This document shows positions 9,301 to 18,036 of a stretch of DNA of 64,000 bases, piece after piece. Source of the stretch: Lentzea aerocolonigenes (GTDB lineage: Bacteria; Actinomycetota; Actinomycetes; Mycobacteriales; Pseudonocardiaceae); the NCBI RefSeq assembly GCF_000974445.1, contig NZ_BBOJ01000006.1, positions 1 through 64,000 on the forward strand, written 5' to 3'. Below the pieces are notes generated by a model. That model was not told the origin of the DNA. It saw only the letters and a program-made list of their open reading frames with translations, and did no database searches. The translations under genes and the position numbers were made by a program. Numbering within the stretch: the stretch's first letter is position 1; each line of letters begins with the position of its first letter.

Positions 9301-11258
9301 AGCTGCGCAACGCCCTAGCGGCGGCCGAGTCGTTGAGCACGTTGGTCGGCCGTCACGACTACGTCGCGCTGCTGGGCGTCGACGAACAGGTTGAGGCGGT
9401 GCTCACCGACCAGGTTCCCGAGCTGTTCGACCGTCCGGCCATCCCGGCGCTGCGACAAACCCTCCGCACAGCCGAAGCCCTCGGCTGGCAGTCCGGACCA
9501 TTGCTCGCGTCCGCTCTCTCGGCGGGCCCGCTCGACACCGAGGACGTCGAGGATCCAGCTGCTGTGCTCCAGTGGCGTGTAAAGCAACGACTGCTCGACA
9601 GCGACCCGCCCGCGCGCGTCTCCGCGCCGACCTTGGCCGCCACGAACCGTTGGCGCGCCGTCATCGAGCAGCACGCGCCTACCGCCGCAGTCGAGGACAC
9701 CACATGGGAACCGGTGTGGCACCTTGCAGCCGCAGCAGCCTCCGAGGGCCTCGACGCTGACACGGCCATGGCCGAAGCCGCCCGTTGGCTTGCCGCACGC
9801 CCAACAGCTGACCCCTTGCCCGACCATCAGTTCGCGGCCGATTCCCTGCAGGCCGCACTCCTTGAACAGCGCCGTGAGGGCGGCGGATGGCGCTCTGTGC
9901 TGCCATGGCTCGCACATCCGAACCACCAGCAACTCCGCGAAACCCCAGAGCTGCTCGACTATCTGTGGGACCTGAACCAGGTGATGGGCGCACGTGTCGA
10001 GGAGTTGCGAACGCTGGTCATCACTGACGAGCCGGCATGGGCCGCCGGATTGGGACCGCGCCCCCACCATGATCCCGCTGCTGCCGAACTGTGGGACGAG
10101 CTGGCGGGGCTGGGCGCGGCCTACCGGAACACCTACAACGTCACTACCAACGAACCCCTTCGCCCACTAGGCGCAGAGCCCGAAGGCGACGGTCCACGCG
10201 CACGTGCGTGGCAAGACCTGATCGTCCGGTGGACGCCGCCGTCCACAAGCGACACCTCACACCCCGACAGCACCAAGACCAACCGCACCAGCACCTTGGA
10301 CAGGTTGCGTGACGCGATCGACCCGGACGACCTGCTAGCCGCGATCGCCGCTGACGAAATCGCCTCTTCACACCCCTTCGAGGACCTGCACGACCTCGTG
10401 CGCCGCTACGAACGGAGTGCACGAGCCGCCGACGAACAGCACCTCGAAACCCAGATCACTCACGTCCTCGCCGCTCGCGCCCCCTCCGCGCTCGGGCAAG
10501 ACGCCGAACCTGCGCTGCGCTGGCTCCTACACCTGGCGCACAGCTGGGGTTGGACCATCGAGCAGGCAGTCCCTGACAGCGACAGCCTCTCCGGCCTCGA
10601 TGGCGCACGTGATCCGGCCGCCGTGCTCTACCGACGGGTCGAACAGCGCATCCAACGTGCCGTCGCGCCAGGCGAACAGGAGCGGCCCCGCGGCCCACTC
10701 CCCTGGCTCGACGCCGCGGATCCAGCTGCGCTCACCGACCGTCCCGAGCTGGCAAAGCACCTCGACCAGCTCGCACGGGCGATCACCGAGCGCGCAGCCC
10801 AGCTGCGCCAGGACGTCGCTGAGTCGCAGCCGCGTTGGTCTAGCGGTCTCGGTCCGCGTCCCATCGACTCGACCGCCGCATCCCGGTGGGACGAGTTGGC
10901 CGCAAGCGCTGCGGCATACCGCGAGGCATACCGCATCACGACCAACAACCCAGACGTCCCGCTTGGGCCACAGCCCCGCAGGGACGACTCCCGTAGCCGA
11001 GCCTGGAACAAACTCAACGAACAGTGGAGGCCAGTCGTGACCACACCTGAAGATCAGTTCTCGTCGAACGAACGCCGTATCGCGGCTCTGCGCGACGACG
11101 TGATCGAGCGAGCTGAAGATCTCCGCGAGGACGCCAAGGCGCTCGCGGCCAGTCGAGATGACGCACATCCCGCGCACACCGCTGAGGAGCTACACCGCTA
11201 CGACGATGTAGAAGAGGTCGACGAGCGACACGATCTCAGCTCTGGGATGGACTATTGA
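6396..11258 (+). CDS. traA: MobF-family conjugative relaxase/helicase (TraA/TrwC type)
   Basis: This large protein (1620 residues from the GTG at 6396; the frame is open to GTG 6300) is a TrwC-type relaxase fused to a RecD-like helicase. It nicks one DNA strand at oriT and unwinds it for transfer. The relaxase domain opens with IGVRKLSPGGHQYLTG and carries the metal-binding histidines at about 254 and 263/265/267 (HLHTH). Walker A, PAGAGKTT, lies near residue 590, Walker B (LIIDEVSMAG) near 660, and the C-terminal helicase motif GYAATINRVQGMTSRG near 885. The last 550 residues are a helical extension containing a tandem duplicated module. I preferred 6396 because MobF proteins start close to this IGVRKL block and the upstream codons look non-coding. 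Confidence 0.93.
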   Translation: MIGVRKLSPGGHQYLTGSVACADRGLEAGESLSDYYLAHGYPPGEWFGRGAAVLNMHGEVTAAQMNALFGEGRHPDADRIQAEMIALGHTEAEALSATKLGYRFPQYDGADRLRGKVIEAYKRHNLDNNLPPGAPIDDATRADLRRLVLSQAYADEHEGQLPSEDELTKWLAAQKKAMKSAVSGVELVCAPSKSVSVAWALADERTRELLVSLHRQAVRETLAYFENTVAYTRKGAGGYTQHDVKGITAAIFEHWDSRAADPHLHTHVLISTKVQGPDGRWTSLDGRTVLAAAVTLSEYYNSRVRDLCREHGASWTERPSGGIDAKRPTWELDGVPAALLTGFSQRAAQVEQDRARRIVEFRRQHGREPSPKEVLEISKRAQYGTRSSKQAPRSLAEHLHRWRLRAEKMVPEQVIDALGQRVFGGHADNIADFNLHELAKATLTVVSDQRGHFNTWNIEAEAHRQTAHLRVADRGRDQLIADVVRTVLQSPDLVSLEAPSLVAEPNALRRRSGESVFVEHNSQRFTTGRTLREESALATWGALTDGRRLLPETVANAISGGGSLNRGQRAAVTSFAKSGRRVQLLYAPAGAGKTTAMRVYANAVRAEGGRVYAFGPSARAAHVLADAIDARPHTLHQVTFAQKIGVAEKAFPFRRGDVLIIDEVSMAGTHTLHDVVAFALRRGADVRLVGDDKQLAAVEAGGAVRWFAHVHGAVRLKEVVRFRDPGQRAASLALHDADPAGLDYYFDQGWISDGSRETIRDAAHRAWRNDLDAGHQSLLIVPTNDDVTALNLEARALRMLRGDVSGKGRAAQLHDGTHASAGDWVVTRRNDRLRTLFGGKDFIKNGDTWDVVKVRRDGALKLRHQVSRGTVVVPSSYVTEEVELGYAATINRVQGMTSRGSAHAIATHGISREQLYTLATRAVNDNRIYVETHQHTIDSHQETPLERTARGVLEAALTRSSAETAANEELRNALAAAESLSTLVGRHDYVALLGVDEQVEAVLTDQVPELFDRPAIPALRQTLRTAEALGWQSGPLLASALSAGPLDTEDVEDPAAVLQWRVKQRLLDSDPPARVSAPTLAATNRWRAVIEQHAPTAAVEDTTWEPVWHLAAAAASEGLDADTAMAEAARWLAARPTADPLPDHQFAADSLQAALLEQRREGGGWRSVLPWLAHPNHQQLRETPELLDYLWDLNQVMGARVEELRTLVITDEPAWAAGLGPRPHHDPAAAELWDELAGLGAAYRNTYNVTTNEPLRPLGAEPEGDGPRARAWQDLIVRWTPPSTSDTSHPDSTKTNRTSTLDRLRDAIDPDDLLAAIAADEIASSHPFEDLHDLVRRYERSARAADEQHLETQITHVLAARAPSALGQDAEPALRWLLHLAHSWGWTIEQAVPDSDSLSGLDGARDPAAVLYRRVEQRIQRAVAPGEQERPRGPLPWLDAADPAALTDRPELAKHLDQLARAITERAAQLRQDVAESQPRWSSGLGPRPIDSTAASRWDELAASAAAYREAYRITTNNPDVPLGPQPRRDDSRSRAWNKLNEQWRPVVTTPEDQFSSNERRIAALRDDVIERAEDLREDAKALAASRDDAHPAHTAEELHRYDDVEEVDERHDLSSGMDY
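9538..11040 (+). repeat. Duplicated module within the C-terminal part of the relaxase
   Basis: Two related protein segments can be aligned by eye. The first contains DPAAVLQWRVKQRL, LPWLAHP, GLGPRP, WDELAGLGAAYRNTYNVTTN and RAWQDL (about 9550-10240). The second contains DPAAVLYRRVEQRI, LPWLDAA, GLGPRP, WDELAASAAAYREAYRITTN and RAWNKL (about 10610-11030). The order of the blocks is kept. The module is probably an old internal duplication that serves as a protein-protein interaction or coupling platform. Confidence 0.7.
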
Positions 11259-11371
11259 GGCGAGCGCTGCTCCCCTGCACACGCCGTCTCCGAGCTGGGC
11301 GCGTCCGCAAGTGCGTTCCACGAGCGCACAAGGCGCGAAGGCGAACGGTTTCGGCTAGCCACGCACTCTCG

Positions 11372-12298
11372 TCACGACAGGGCGCTGCGCGCGCAGTCCA
11401 GAAGGTCAGGAAGGCCGGAAAGAAGTTGTTCGCGCGTGTGGCGCGACAGACTGAGCGTCGCGAGGTTGTCGACCGCGGTGAGCAGGAGCAGGCTGGGCCA
11501 TTCGTATCCGTCCAGTCCTGCGGCCGTGCCACCCCGGGCGGCGTACTGCGACCTGAGCTCGTCGTGCCGTTCATCGGGCAGATAGTGAGCGACCATCGCC
11601 ACGTCAAGCGCGCGGACACCAAGGCCGCAGCGCGCGAAGTCCACTACCCCGACCGACCCGCCCTGTTCGTCGACCATGAGGTGGTCTTCATGGATACCGG
11701 CGTGCACCGCTCCGATCTCGCCTTGGATCTTCTCCAGGCTTTCGAGCACTTCCTCACTGACCAACATCGCCCGCCACAACAACTCCAAGTCCGCGCGCGC
11801 CAGTGCATCTCCTAGCGCTTCAGTCAGTGTGCCCGCAGCCTTGTCGAAGTAGACGGAGTCATAGCGGCGCGCCGCCGTCGTCACGCGCGTGGTCGAGTCC
11901 GATAGCTCAGTACGGTGCAATGCCGACAGAACACGCCCGTAAGCCGCCATGAGCTGGTCGGTCTCCAAGGCACTGATACGGCCTGGAACCCACTTCGACA
12001 GGATCCATTTCCGATCCCCCAGGGACACAGGCACCACGCCACCCTCGGCGCGGCCCAGCGGAGTTGGCGTGCGAATGTCAGGGTTGCTGGCGAGGTCGCG
12101 CAGCCAGGCCAGCTGAAACGCTAGCCCTGGTTCATCGACCACTTCCTTCAACGCGTAGTCGGCGTGGCCGTCGCTGACCTTGTACACGCCGTCGCCAGTG
12201 AACCCGGGCAACAGTTCGTAACTGATCAAGTCAACGCCGAACAACGCGCCCACCGAGGCATACGACGATGCGACCTCGGCATCCCGCGCAGCATTCAT
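11372..12298 (-). CDS. Aminoglycoside-phosphotransferase-fold protein with altered catalytic loop
   Basis: The 308-residue protein has the layout of the APH/choline-kinase superfamily: an N-terminal lobe ending in KWILSKWVPGRISALE (about 110-127) and a C-terminal lobe with VHAGIHEDHLMV followed by VGVVDFARCGLG. In active members the loop is HGDLHxxN; here the catalytic Asp is replaced by Gly and the Asn by His, while the metal-binding D of DFA remains. Activity as a kinase is therefore doubtful unless the next Asp substitutes. I chose the ATG at 12298 because the 33 codons upstream look non-coding. It is convergent with traA and divergent from the DUF4365 gene. A second APH-fold gene at 28465 has an intact loop. 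Confidence 0.75.
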   Translation of the reverse strand: MNAARDAEVASSYASVGALFGVDLISYELLPGFTGDGVYKVSDGHADYALKEVVDEPGLAFQLAWLRDLASNPDIRTPTPLGRAEGGVVPVSLGDRKWILSKWVPGRISALETDQLMAAYGRVLSALHRTELSDSTTRVTTAARRYDSVYFDKAAGTLTEALGDALARADLELLWRAMLVSEEVLESLEKIQGEIGAVHAGIHEDHLMVDEQGGSVGVVDFARCGLGVRALDVAMVAHYLPDERHDELRSQYAARGGTAAGLDGYEWPSLLLLTAVDNLATLSLSRHTREQLLSGLPDLLDCARSALS

Positions 12299-12721
12299 AC
12301 CCGCCCCACACACTCGATCATCCCAGCTGAGCCAGGCTAACGACCATGACGGCCCCACGCTCGGCGACACGGGTGAACTCCCATGGGCGCTGCGCATCCT
12401 GCACGGCGCCCTGCATCGACCGCATCACACCCATGAACCTGAACCACCCGCGACAATCATGGACGACGCCAAGGCCGAAACAGACCCGGCATGCCGGGCG
12501 CGTTACCCAGTAGCGCCGGAGTGGTCACGTAGCCTGCTACGACCGATGCCTTGGAAGTCTCAGAAGTTGGACGGCAGTGCAATGCGACAAGCAGCCTGCG
12601 CCTGGAGCACGCGGCGCGCTGAACCGGAGCTCATCTGCCGACCGAGCGCGGGCTCGACGTGTTGGACGGAAGCCGTGAGCAGCAACGTCACCAAGCGTCA
12701 TCGACACCAGTGTGGGTTGGC
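12299..12721. other. Divergent intergenic region
   Basis: About 420 bases separate the divergent starts of the APH-fold gene and the DUF4365 gene. Short open frames are present, but none resembles a protein I know. It must carry promoters in both directions. I see no clear palindrome. Confidence 0.35.
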
Positions 12722-15700
12722 ATGACGGACAGCGCCGACACCGAACAGCTTGGACTTGGCCTTACCCTTATTGCCTTCACCAAGTGGGGATGGGTATTTC
12801 GCGACCAGCCCATCCGTGACTACGGCATCGACGCACACGTGGAACCCAAGACGGACGGCGTGCCGTCGGGGCGCCCTGTGGCCCTGCAGATCAAGACCGG
12901 GCGATCCTACTTCGAGCCGACTTCCGAGGGGTGGCGGTATCGCGCGAAGGGGAACGAACGTCACCTGCGCTACTGGTTGGGACATACCCTCCCCGTCCTG
13001 ATCATCTTCTGTGATCCGGACACAGAAACCTTGTACTGGCAGCACGTCACTGCGGAACGAATCAACTACACGCCGAACGACTGGACGATCGTCATCCCAC
13101 GCGATCAGACGATCACCCCAGACTCCAAAGACGCTATCGCCGCCATTGCCTTTGCAGCAGTTGGCGCGACGGAAGACCCGCTGGACGAGACGATGCCGCA
13201 CTTGCCGCCGTCGGTGGCGGACGCCATTCGTCGCGTTGCGGCTAGCGAGGCGCGCGGAGCGCTGCGGCTCGCCGTCGCGTTGGCGCGCGGGCGTTGTGAA
13301 CCGCGATTGGCGGTCGAGACAATCCTGGCCAGCCAGCCAAGCTGGTTGGTGCGTGGCGGTGGGCAGTTCGAAGCGATCCTGGGCGCGTACTCGGTGGAAC
13401 ACGGCCACCCCGACCTGGCAGCTCAGGCGTTCACACTGGCCGCCGGGCAGGTCGAAGCAATCGCAGGGCGGCTATACGCCCTCGCCGCGGTTTTCACCGC
13501 CGGTACCGGAGACATGACCAGGGCAGCTGACCTGCTGAGGAAGGCTGAGACCGCTGGTGGATCACCTCTGCTCCTCGATGCCGTCCGTTGGCACGTTAGG
13601 CGCTTGAGCGAAACCAGCCAGATCCCGGTTCCGGAAGCCCTCCGGGCTGCGTCACCACACGACCTGGCCAGCGAAGAGATGTGCCTGCAGATTCTCGGCG
13701 AGGATGCAGGACACCGCCGTGACATCAGCGGAGTGGTGTCCTACGCCGAGCAGGCACTGGCCGCAGGTCCGGACAACAGCGGTCTGCAATTGCGGATGGC
13801 GGAGGCGCTTTTGTGGCGCGTGACAGATGGCTCTGCCGCTGTGCCGGCGGAGGATCTGCGCCGCGCCGAGGAGCTGGCCACGACCGCATGGCAACAGCGA
13901 CGCCGCTGGTCGGGCCCCAGCGAGCAGGCGCTCACGGTGCTGCTGCGCAAGCACTACCTTGTCGGCGCATACGCAACCATGATCAACCTAGCCACGCCCT
14001 CGCCCCAGGGACATGCGAGCGAACACGAAGCAAGCGAAGGAAATGTCGCCTACCTCGGCACCATCGCGGCCCTCACCCTGGGCCAACGAGACAAGGCGAC
14101 CGAGTTCGTTGACCGAGTTGAGGGAAAGCCGATCGCCGCAGGTCTACGCGCGCTGACCGCCGACCCTGATCTTCCACGCGACGACCAGATCGAATTGTGG
14201 CGAGAGGCACTACCGACCATCGAGCAGCACGACTTGCGCTTGCGCGGCATCTACCTGATGGCGACCTTGGGTGCCTGGCCGTTTCCCGAACTCGATCAGG
14301 CGCGCGAATCCGGAATCATCGATCCGGTCACAGCCGATCTCCTGGGCGCCCGCTGCGAAGCCGGCCGCGGCAACGTTCAAACCGCAGTCATGCAGTTGCG
14401 CCGTCACGTCGCTACGTCGGCCGCTGCGGTGGAGCTATTGGTCGAGGTGTTGGAGAACGACGGCCAATACGATCAGGCGCTGCAGGAATGTGCTCGGGGA
14501 ATCGCTCGCTTCGGCGACGTCGCGCTGGACGCGATGCGGTTGAACCTGCTGCTGCGAAGCCACAAGCCTGACGCCGCTGCGGAGTCGGCTGTCCAGCTCC
14601 TGTCTCGCCCCGATCTCCCGGCTGAGCGACGGCTGGCGCTGCGTCGCGGGTTGATCGGGTTCTACTCGATGCGCGGGGACTGGATGAACGTCGAAACGCA
14701 GAGTCGAGCGGCGCTTGGCGAGCATCCACAAGAGGCCGATCTTCAGTGGGTGCTGATCGGCGCAACCATCAACCAAGGTCGTCTCGACGATGCATGGGCA
14801 CGCTTGCAGCAACTCAATCCGCCCATCATCCATCGCGGCGCGCTGGGTGCGTGGATGGGCCTGCATGCGCAGTTCGGTTTCACCGAAGCCGACATCGCCA
14901 CGGCGCTGGAGAGCCTGACCCGCTGGCCTGACGATTCCGAGGTCTGTGCGCAGATCCTTGCCACGTTGATGCACGCGGGTGGTCGGCACGCCCCAGACGG
15001 GCGCCCGATCTTGCCCGATCTTGACGAAGCTGGCCAGCAGAGATTTCAGGAAGCCCTCCTCGACTACACAACCCGTCATCCCGACGGTCCGATCCGGACG
15101 ATCAACATCGACGGACTGAGCTTCGCCGAGATGATGCGGGCCCAATTGGCGCCGCGTGCTGAGCAGGATCGGCTGTTGCTGAACCTCGTTAGGCAGGCAC
15201 GGCTGCCCCTCGGATTGGTGGTCGCATCCCGCGGCCAGCTGTATACCCAAGCGCTGATCCAACGCGCCTGCGGTCCAATAGTCGCGATGACCCTGGATCC
15301 CGACCGCTTCGATTGGGAAATCGCCGCCGCAACGAACTCCCTCAACCAGTCGGTCGTGGTGGAGACCAGCGCGTTGACCACTGCCACGTTGCTCACTGAC
15401 CGATGGCCCTCACTGCGAGCTGCGTTCGCCGAACTCGTCGTGCCGCGCAACGTGCTACACGACATCCAGGCAACCGGTGCCGAACTTCGCCGCGATCCCG
15501 ACAGCGTGAGCTGGATAGGATTCGATCCCGACCAGAGCGCTTTGACGGTAACCGAGCATTCCGGGCAGCAAGCCAGCGAGTTCATCGCTCGGATTGCCGA
15601 TGTCGACCGTGCAGCTCGTGATCTTGTCGCTGTAGACACTCCTGCTCGCGAGGTCTTCCCCGACCGGGGTGGTTTCGGCGATCGAGAAGTTTGGGTCAGC

Positions 15701-16261
15701 TCGCTCGAAACGGCTGCTCAGACGGGCAAACCGTTGTGGAGCGATGATGTCGTTGTTCGCGAACTGGCTGTAGAGCGTGAAATACCCGCGTTCAGCACCC
15801 TCGCCCTGCTGCACGTGCTGATCGAGGCGAACCTGGCCGAGGACTCGCTGCGCGTCGACGTGCAGACGTTGGCCCGCGCCCACGTCGTCGATCTGACCCT
15901 GACCGCCGAGGAGCTCCTTGGCCTTGCTCGCGACGAGAACTGGTCTCTCGGTGCGGCGGCTACTTATGTGCAGCGCGGTGGCTTCTGGTCCGACTACAAC
16001 AGCGCACTCGCCGACTGCCTGCCCATCCTCGAGAACGTTCATGCACACGAACCGGACCTACTCGTCGCATGGCTGGTCAGAGTCTGCATCGGCGTCGCCG
16101 ACCACCTCGCGAACAGCGCCTTGGAAGACACCCTTGGTCGGGTCACCGACACGATCGCCGATCATCTGGCCGTCGACACACCAACTCGAGACGTCTTGCA
16201 CGACGCAGCCCGCGCTGCCGGCGAAACCATTCGCCGGCAGCGGGACGAGCGAGATCACTGA
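12722..16261 (+). CDS. DUF4365-TPR-PIN-like multidomain protein, candidate defence effector
   Basis: The 1179-residue protein appears to have three parts. Residues about 5-150 resemble DUF4365, a restriction-endonuclease-like domain: DYGIDAHVEP near 33-42 and VALQIKTGRSYFEP near 53-66 supply the acidic and QxK residues of a PD-(D/E)xK core, followed by HLRYWLGHTLPVLIIFCDPDT. Residues about 180-840 are helical and repetitive, TPR-like. The C-terminal third has PIN-domain features: SVVVETSAL, ELVVPRNVLHDI and, later, KPLWSDDVVVRELA then FSTLALL. Such a fusion of two nuclease-like folds around a repeat scaffold suggests a sensor-effector protein for phage or plasmid defence, which is inference. 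I chose ATG 12722; no strong ribosome site is visible, and GTG 12710 is an alternative. A GIY-YIG nuclease gene follows. Confidence 0.7.
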   Translation: MTDSADTEQLGLGLTLIAFTKWGWVFRDQPIRDYGIDAHVEPKTDGVPSGRPVALQIKTGRSYFEPTSEGWRYRAKGNERHLRYWLGHTLPVLIIFCDPDTETLYWQHVTAERINYTPNDWTIVIPRDQTITPDSKDAIAAIAFAAVGATEDPLDETMPHLPPSVADAIRRVAASEARGALRLAVALARGRCEPRLAVETILASQPSWLVRGGGQFEAILGAYSVEHGHPDLAAQAFTLAAGQVEAIAGRLYALAAVFTAGTGDMTRAADLLRKAETAGGSPLLLDAVRWHVRRLSETSQIPVPEALRAASPHDLASEEMCLQILGEDAGHRRDISGVVSYAEQALAAGPDNSGLQLRMAEALLWRVTDGSAAVPAEDLRRAEELATTAWQQRRRWSGPSEQALTVLLRKHYLVGAYATMINLATPSPQGHASEHEASEGNVAYLGTIAALTLGQRDKATEFVDRVEGKPIAAGLRALTADPDLPRDDQIELWREALPTIEQHDLRLRGIYLMATLGAWPFPELDQARESGIIDPVTADLLGARCEAGRGNVQTAVMQLRRHVATSAAAVELLVEVLENDGQYDQALQECARGIARFGDVALDAMRLNLLLRSHKPDAAAESAVQLLSRPDLPAERRLALRRGLIGFYSMRGDWMNVETQSRAALGEHPQEADLQWVLIGATINQGRLDDAWARLQQLNPPIIHRGALGAWMGLHAQFGFTEADIATALESLTRWPDDSEVCAQILATLMHAGGRHAPDGRPILPDLDEAGQQRFQEALLDYTTRHPDGPIRTINIDGLSFAEMMRAQLAPRAEQDRLLLNLVRQARLPLGLVVASRGQLYTQALIQRACGPIVAMTLDPDRFDWEIAAATNSLNQSVVVETSALTTATLLTDRWPSLRAAFAELVVPRNVLHDIQATGAELRRDPDSVSWIGFDPDQSALTVTEHSGQQASEFIARIADVDRAARDLVAVDTPAREVFPDRGGFGDREVWVSSLETAAQTGKPLWSDDVVVRELAVEREIPAFSTLALLHVLIEANLAEDSLRVDVQTLARAHVVDLTLTAEELLGLARDENWSLGAAATYVQRGGFWSDYNSALADCLPILENVHAHEPDLLVAWLVRVCIGVADHLANSALEDTLGRVTDTIADHLAVDTPTRDVLHDAARAAGETIRRQRDERDH

Positions 16262-16494
16262 ACTGGTTGGTTCCGTCGACGAAGTCGGAAAGCACTTCTC
16301 CGCCAAGCATGTCGTTGCCATGATCACTGACTGCGGCGTGTCCGCGAATGTTGACACCACTCGATTAGCCTCCTCGGTCCCTACCGCTCGGCCGTCGTCG
16401 ATGGCTCAGGTCCAGGTGGCCCCCAGCCCCCAGGTGATGGCGTGCCTGCGCACATTTCTCGGTCCTGCCGGGGACACTGCCAACCATCCAGGCT

Positions 16495-17274
16495 GTGATC
16501 GCTGTGATGGGAGCACGATTGGCGGGCAAGTATGCACCCCTGACGGGACGCCTTGCTGCCGCGGCAAGCGACGGTCTGCGGGGTGTTGAGCTGTCGTTTG
16601 CCGAGATTGCTGACCTTGTCGGTGGTCTGCCGGCCTCGGCATACGACCACCGGGCGTGGTGGGCCAACGGTGTGCGATCCCAGCAGGCGGCGTGGCACCA
16701 CGCCGGTTGGCGGGTCGACCTCGTCTCCCTGGAACGCCGTCACGTGCGGTTCGTTCGACATGACGCTCCGATGGCAGCAGCAGGTGAGAGCCAGCCGGAC
16801 GTTACAGCGATTGAGCTGCCCATCGACGACGACGCTCCCGCTCTGGACGTGCGCGTGCGTTGTGTATGGCGTGTCGGCGGCGAGGTTGGACTGTCCGACG
16901 AAAAGCTGGTGTTCCCGCGCTTGCCTCGTGTCGCCGCGATCTATCGTTTGACCTTCGCGAACTCGGCGGGGAGGCCTCGGATCTATGTCGGTGAGACCAA
17001 CAACCTTCGGCGCCGCGTCGGCAACTACCGCAATCCTGGGCCGACGCAGCGAACGAGTCAGCGGCTCCACGATGAACTCGTCCGCCACCTGGCGGCGGGT
17101 GGCACTGTCAGTCTGTCCGTGGCTGTCGAAGCGGACATCGAGACGGATGGACAGCGCTCCGTGTTGCCTCTGGCTCGCAAGACGGCTCGCGTTCTTGCAG
17201 AGCACGCCGCACTCGCTCTGGTGTACGTCGACGACGTAGTGGACATCCTGAATGCGGATCGAGGGGCGGAGTGA
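16495..17274 (+). CDS. DUF7662-like / GIY-YIG nuclease fusion
   Basis: The 259-residue protein joins two modules. Residues about 10-90 (GKYAPLTGRL, then VELSFAEIADLVGGLPASA, HRAWWAN and AGWRVDLVSL) match the small domain I know as DUF7662, often associated with DNA-modification or nuclease genes. Residues about 145-255 form a GIY-YIG nuclease: AAIYRL supplies the GIY strand, RIYVGETNNLRRRVGNY the YIG strand with the catalytic Arg, and EHAALALVY a Glu in the expected metal-binding position. It should cleave nucleic acid. Start at GTG 16495 or ATG 16507. It follows the DUF4365 gene in the same direction after 230 bases and could act with it. Both sit as cargo between the relaxase and mating genes. 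Confidence 0.75.
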   Translation: MIAVMGARLAGKYAPLTGRLAAAASDGLRGVELSFAEIADLVGGLPASAYDHRAWWANGVRSQQAAWHHAGWRVDLVSLERRHVRFVRHDAPMAAAGESQPDVTAIELPIDDDAPALDVRVRCVWRVGGEVGLSDEKLVFPRLPRVAAIYRLTFANSAGRPRIYVGETNNLRRRVGNYRNPGPTQRTSQRLHDELVRHLAAGGTVSLSVAVEADIETDGQRSVLPLARKTARVLAEHAALALVYVDDVVDILNADRGAE

Positions 17275-17460
17275 CGCGGTCAACGGTTGGCGAGCGACGC
17301 CAAACTTCGGTCACGAAGATGTTGTGGCGTCAGAATTCTACGAAGTTGATCAAGCTCGTGATGACGGCCTCAGTGCTGCAATCTGCAGAGAAGCGGTGCC
17401 GAAACTCGCTGGCACAGCCAAGTGGTTCACGCTCCGCGGCGTCAGGACCCGAAGCAGCTC

Positions 17461-18036
17461 TCAAGCGTGCTGCTCGGCGATCTCGTGCCGATCGGCGCGG
17501 GCACGTCCGTCGTCGCGGTGGTCCCCATCAAGGCAGTCCGGACTCCCCCACTCACGGGCGAGTCGGTCAGCGAAGCCGGGGCGCCACTGGTGCAGCCAGT
17601 GCTGCGCATCGCGTTCGGTGGCATTCGGGCCGACGTTGGCCGCACGCCAGCTGTAAGCAAGCGTCGCCACCTCCATCGCCAGTCCGGGATGCTGGCTCCA
17701 GCACTGAGGAATCGGCCGAGCACGACTCCCGTCAACGCCAACGAACGTGACGTTGTACCAAGCCACGAAGTTGTCGACGGTGTTCCGCGGATCTCCGTCT
17801 CCAGCAGGGTCGCTCTCGGCAGCTGCAGGCGGGCTGAACCACACCCACGGGGCTGGCTCGGCCGCAGCATCCTCGTCCGCACTGGACTCCGGTCCGGGTC
17901 GCGCAACCAACTGGTTGACCCTGTCTTCGAGGCGCCGCAGCTTCCGCGTCAGCGCCTCGACGAGATCAGTCAGCGCCGAGATCTGAGCATCCCGGTCTCC
18001 CACATCGGCACCCGACCGCTCTGCCTCGCCGCTCAT
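17461..18036 (-). CDS. DUF4913 domain protein
   Basis: The 191-residue product starts at ATG 18036, overlapping the coupling-protein stop by four bases, so it is translationally coupled and is the last gene of the transfer operon. Residues about 15-45 form a coiled coil (LTDLVEALTRKLRRLEDRVNQLV). After an acidic Ala/Pro linker comes a DUF4913-like domain (about 80-185): FVAWYNVTFVG, CWSQHPGLAMEVATLAYSWRA, HWLHQWRPGFADRL and a terminal DCLDGDH. DUF4913 proteins occur almost only on actinobacterial plasmids and conjugative elements next to VirD4/TraD-type genes. The molecular role is unknown. Confidence 0.8.
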   Translation of the reverse strand: MSGEAERSGADVGDRDAQISALTDLVEALTRKLRRLEDRVNQLVARPGPESSADEDAAAEPAPWVWFSPPAAAESDPAGDGDPRNTVDNFVAWYNVTFVGVDGSRARPIPQCWSQHPGLAMEVATLAYSWRAANVGPNATERDAQHWLHQWRPGFADRLAREWGSPDCLDGDHRDDGRARADRHEIAEQHA

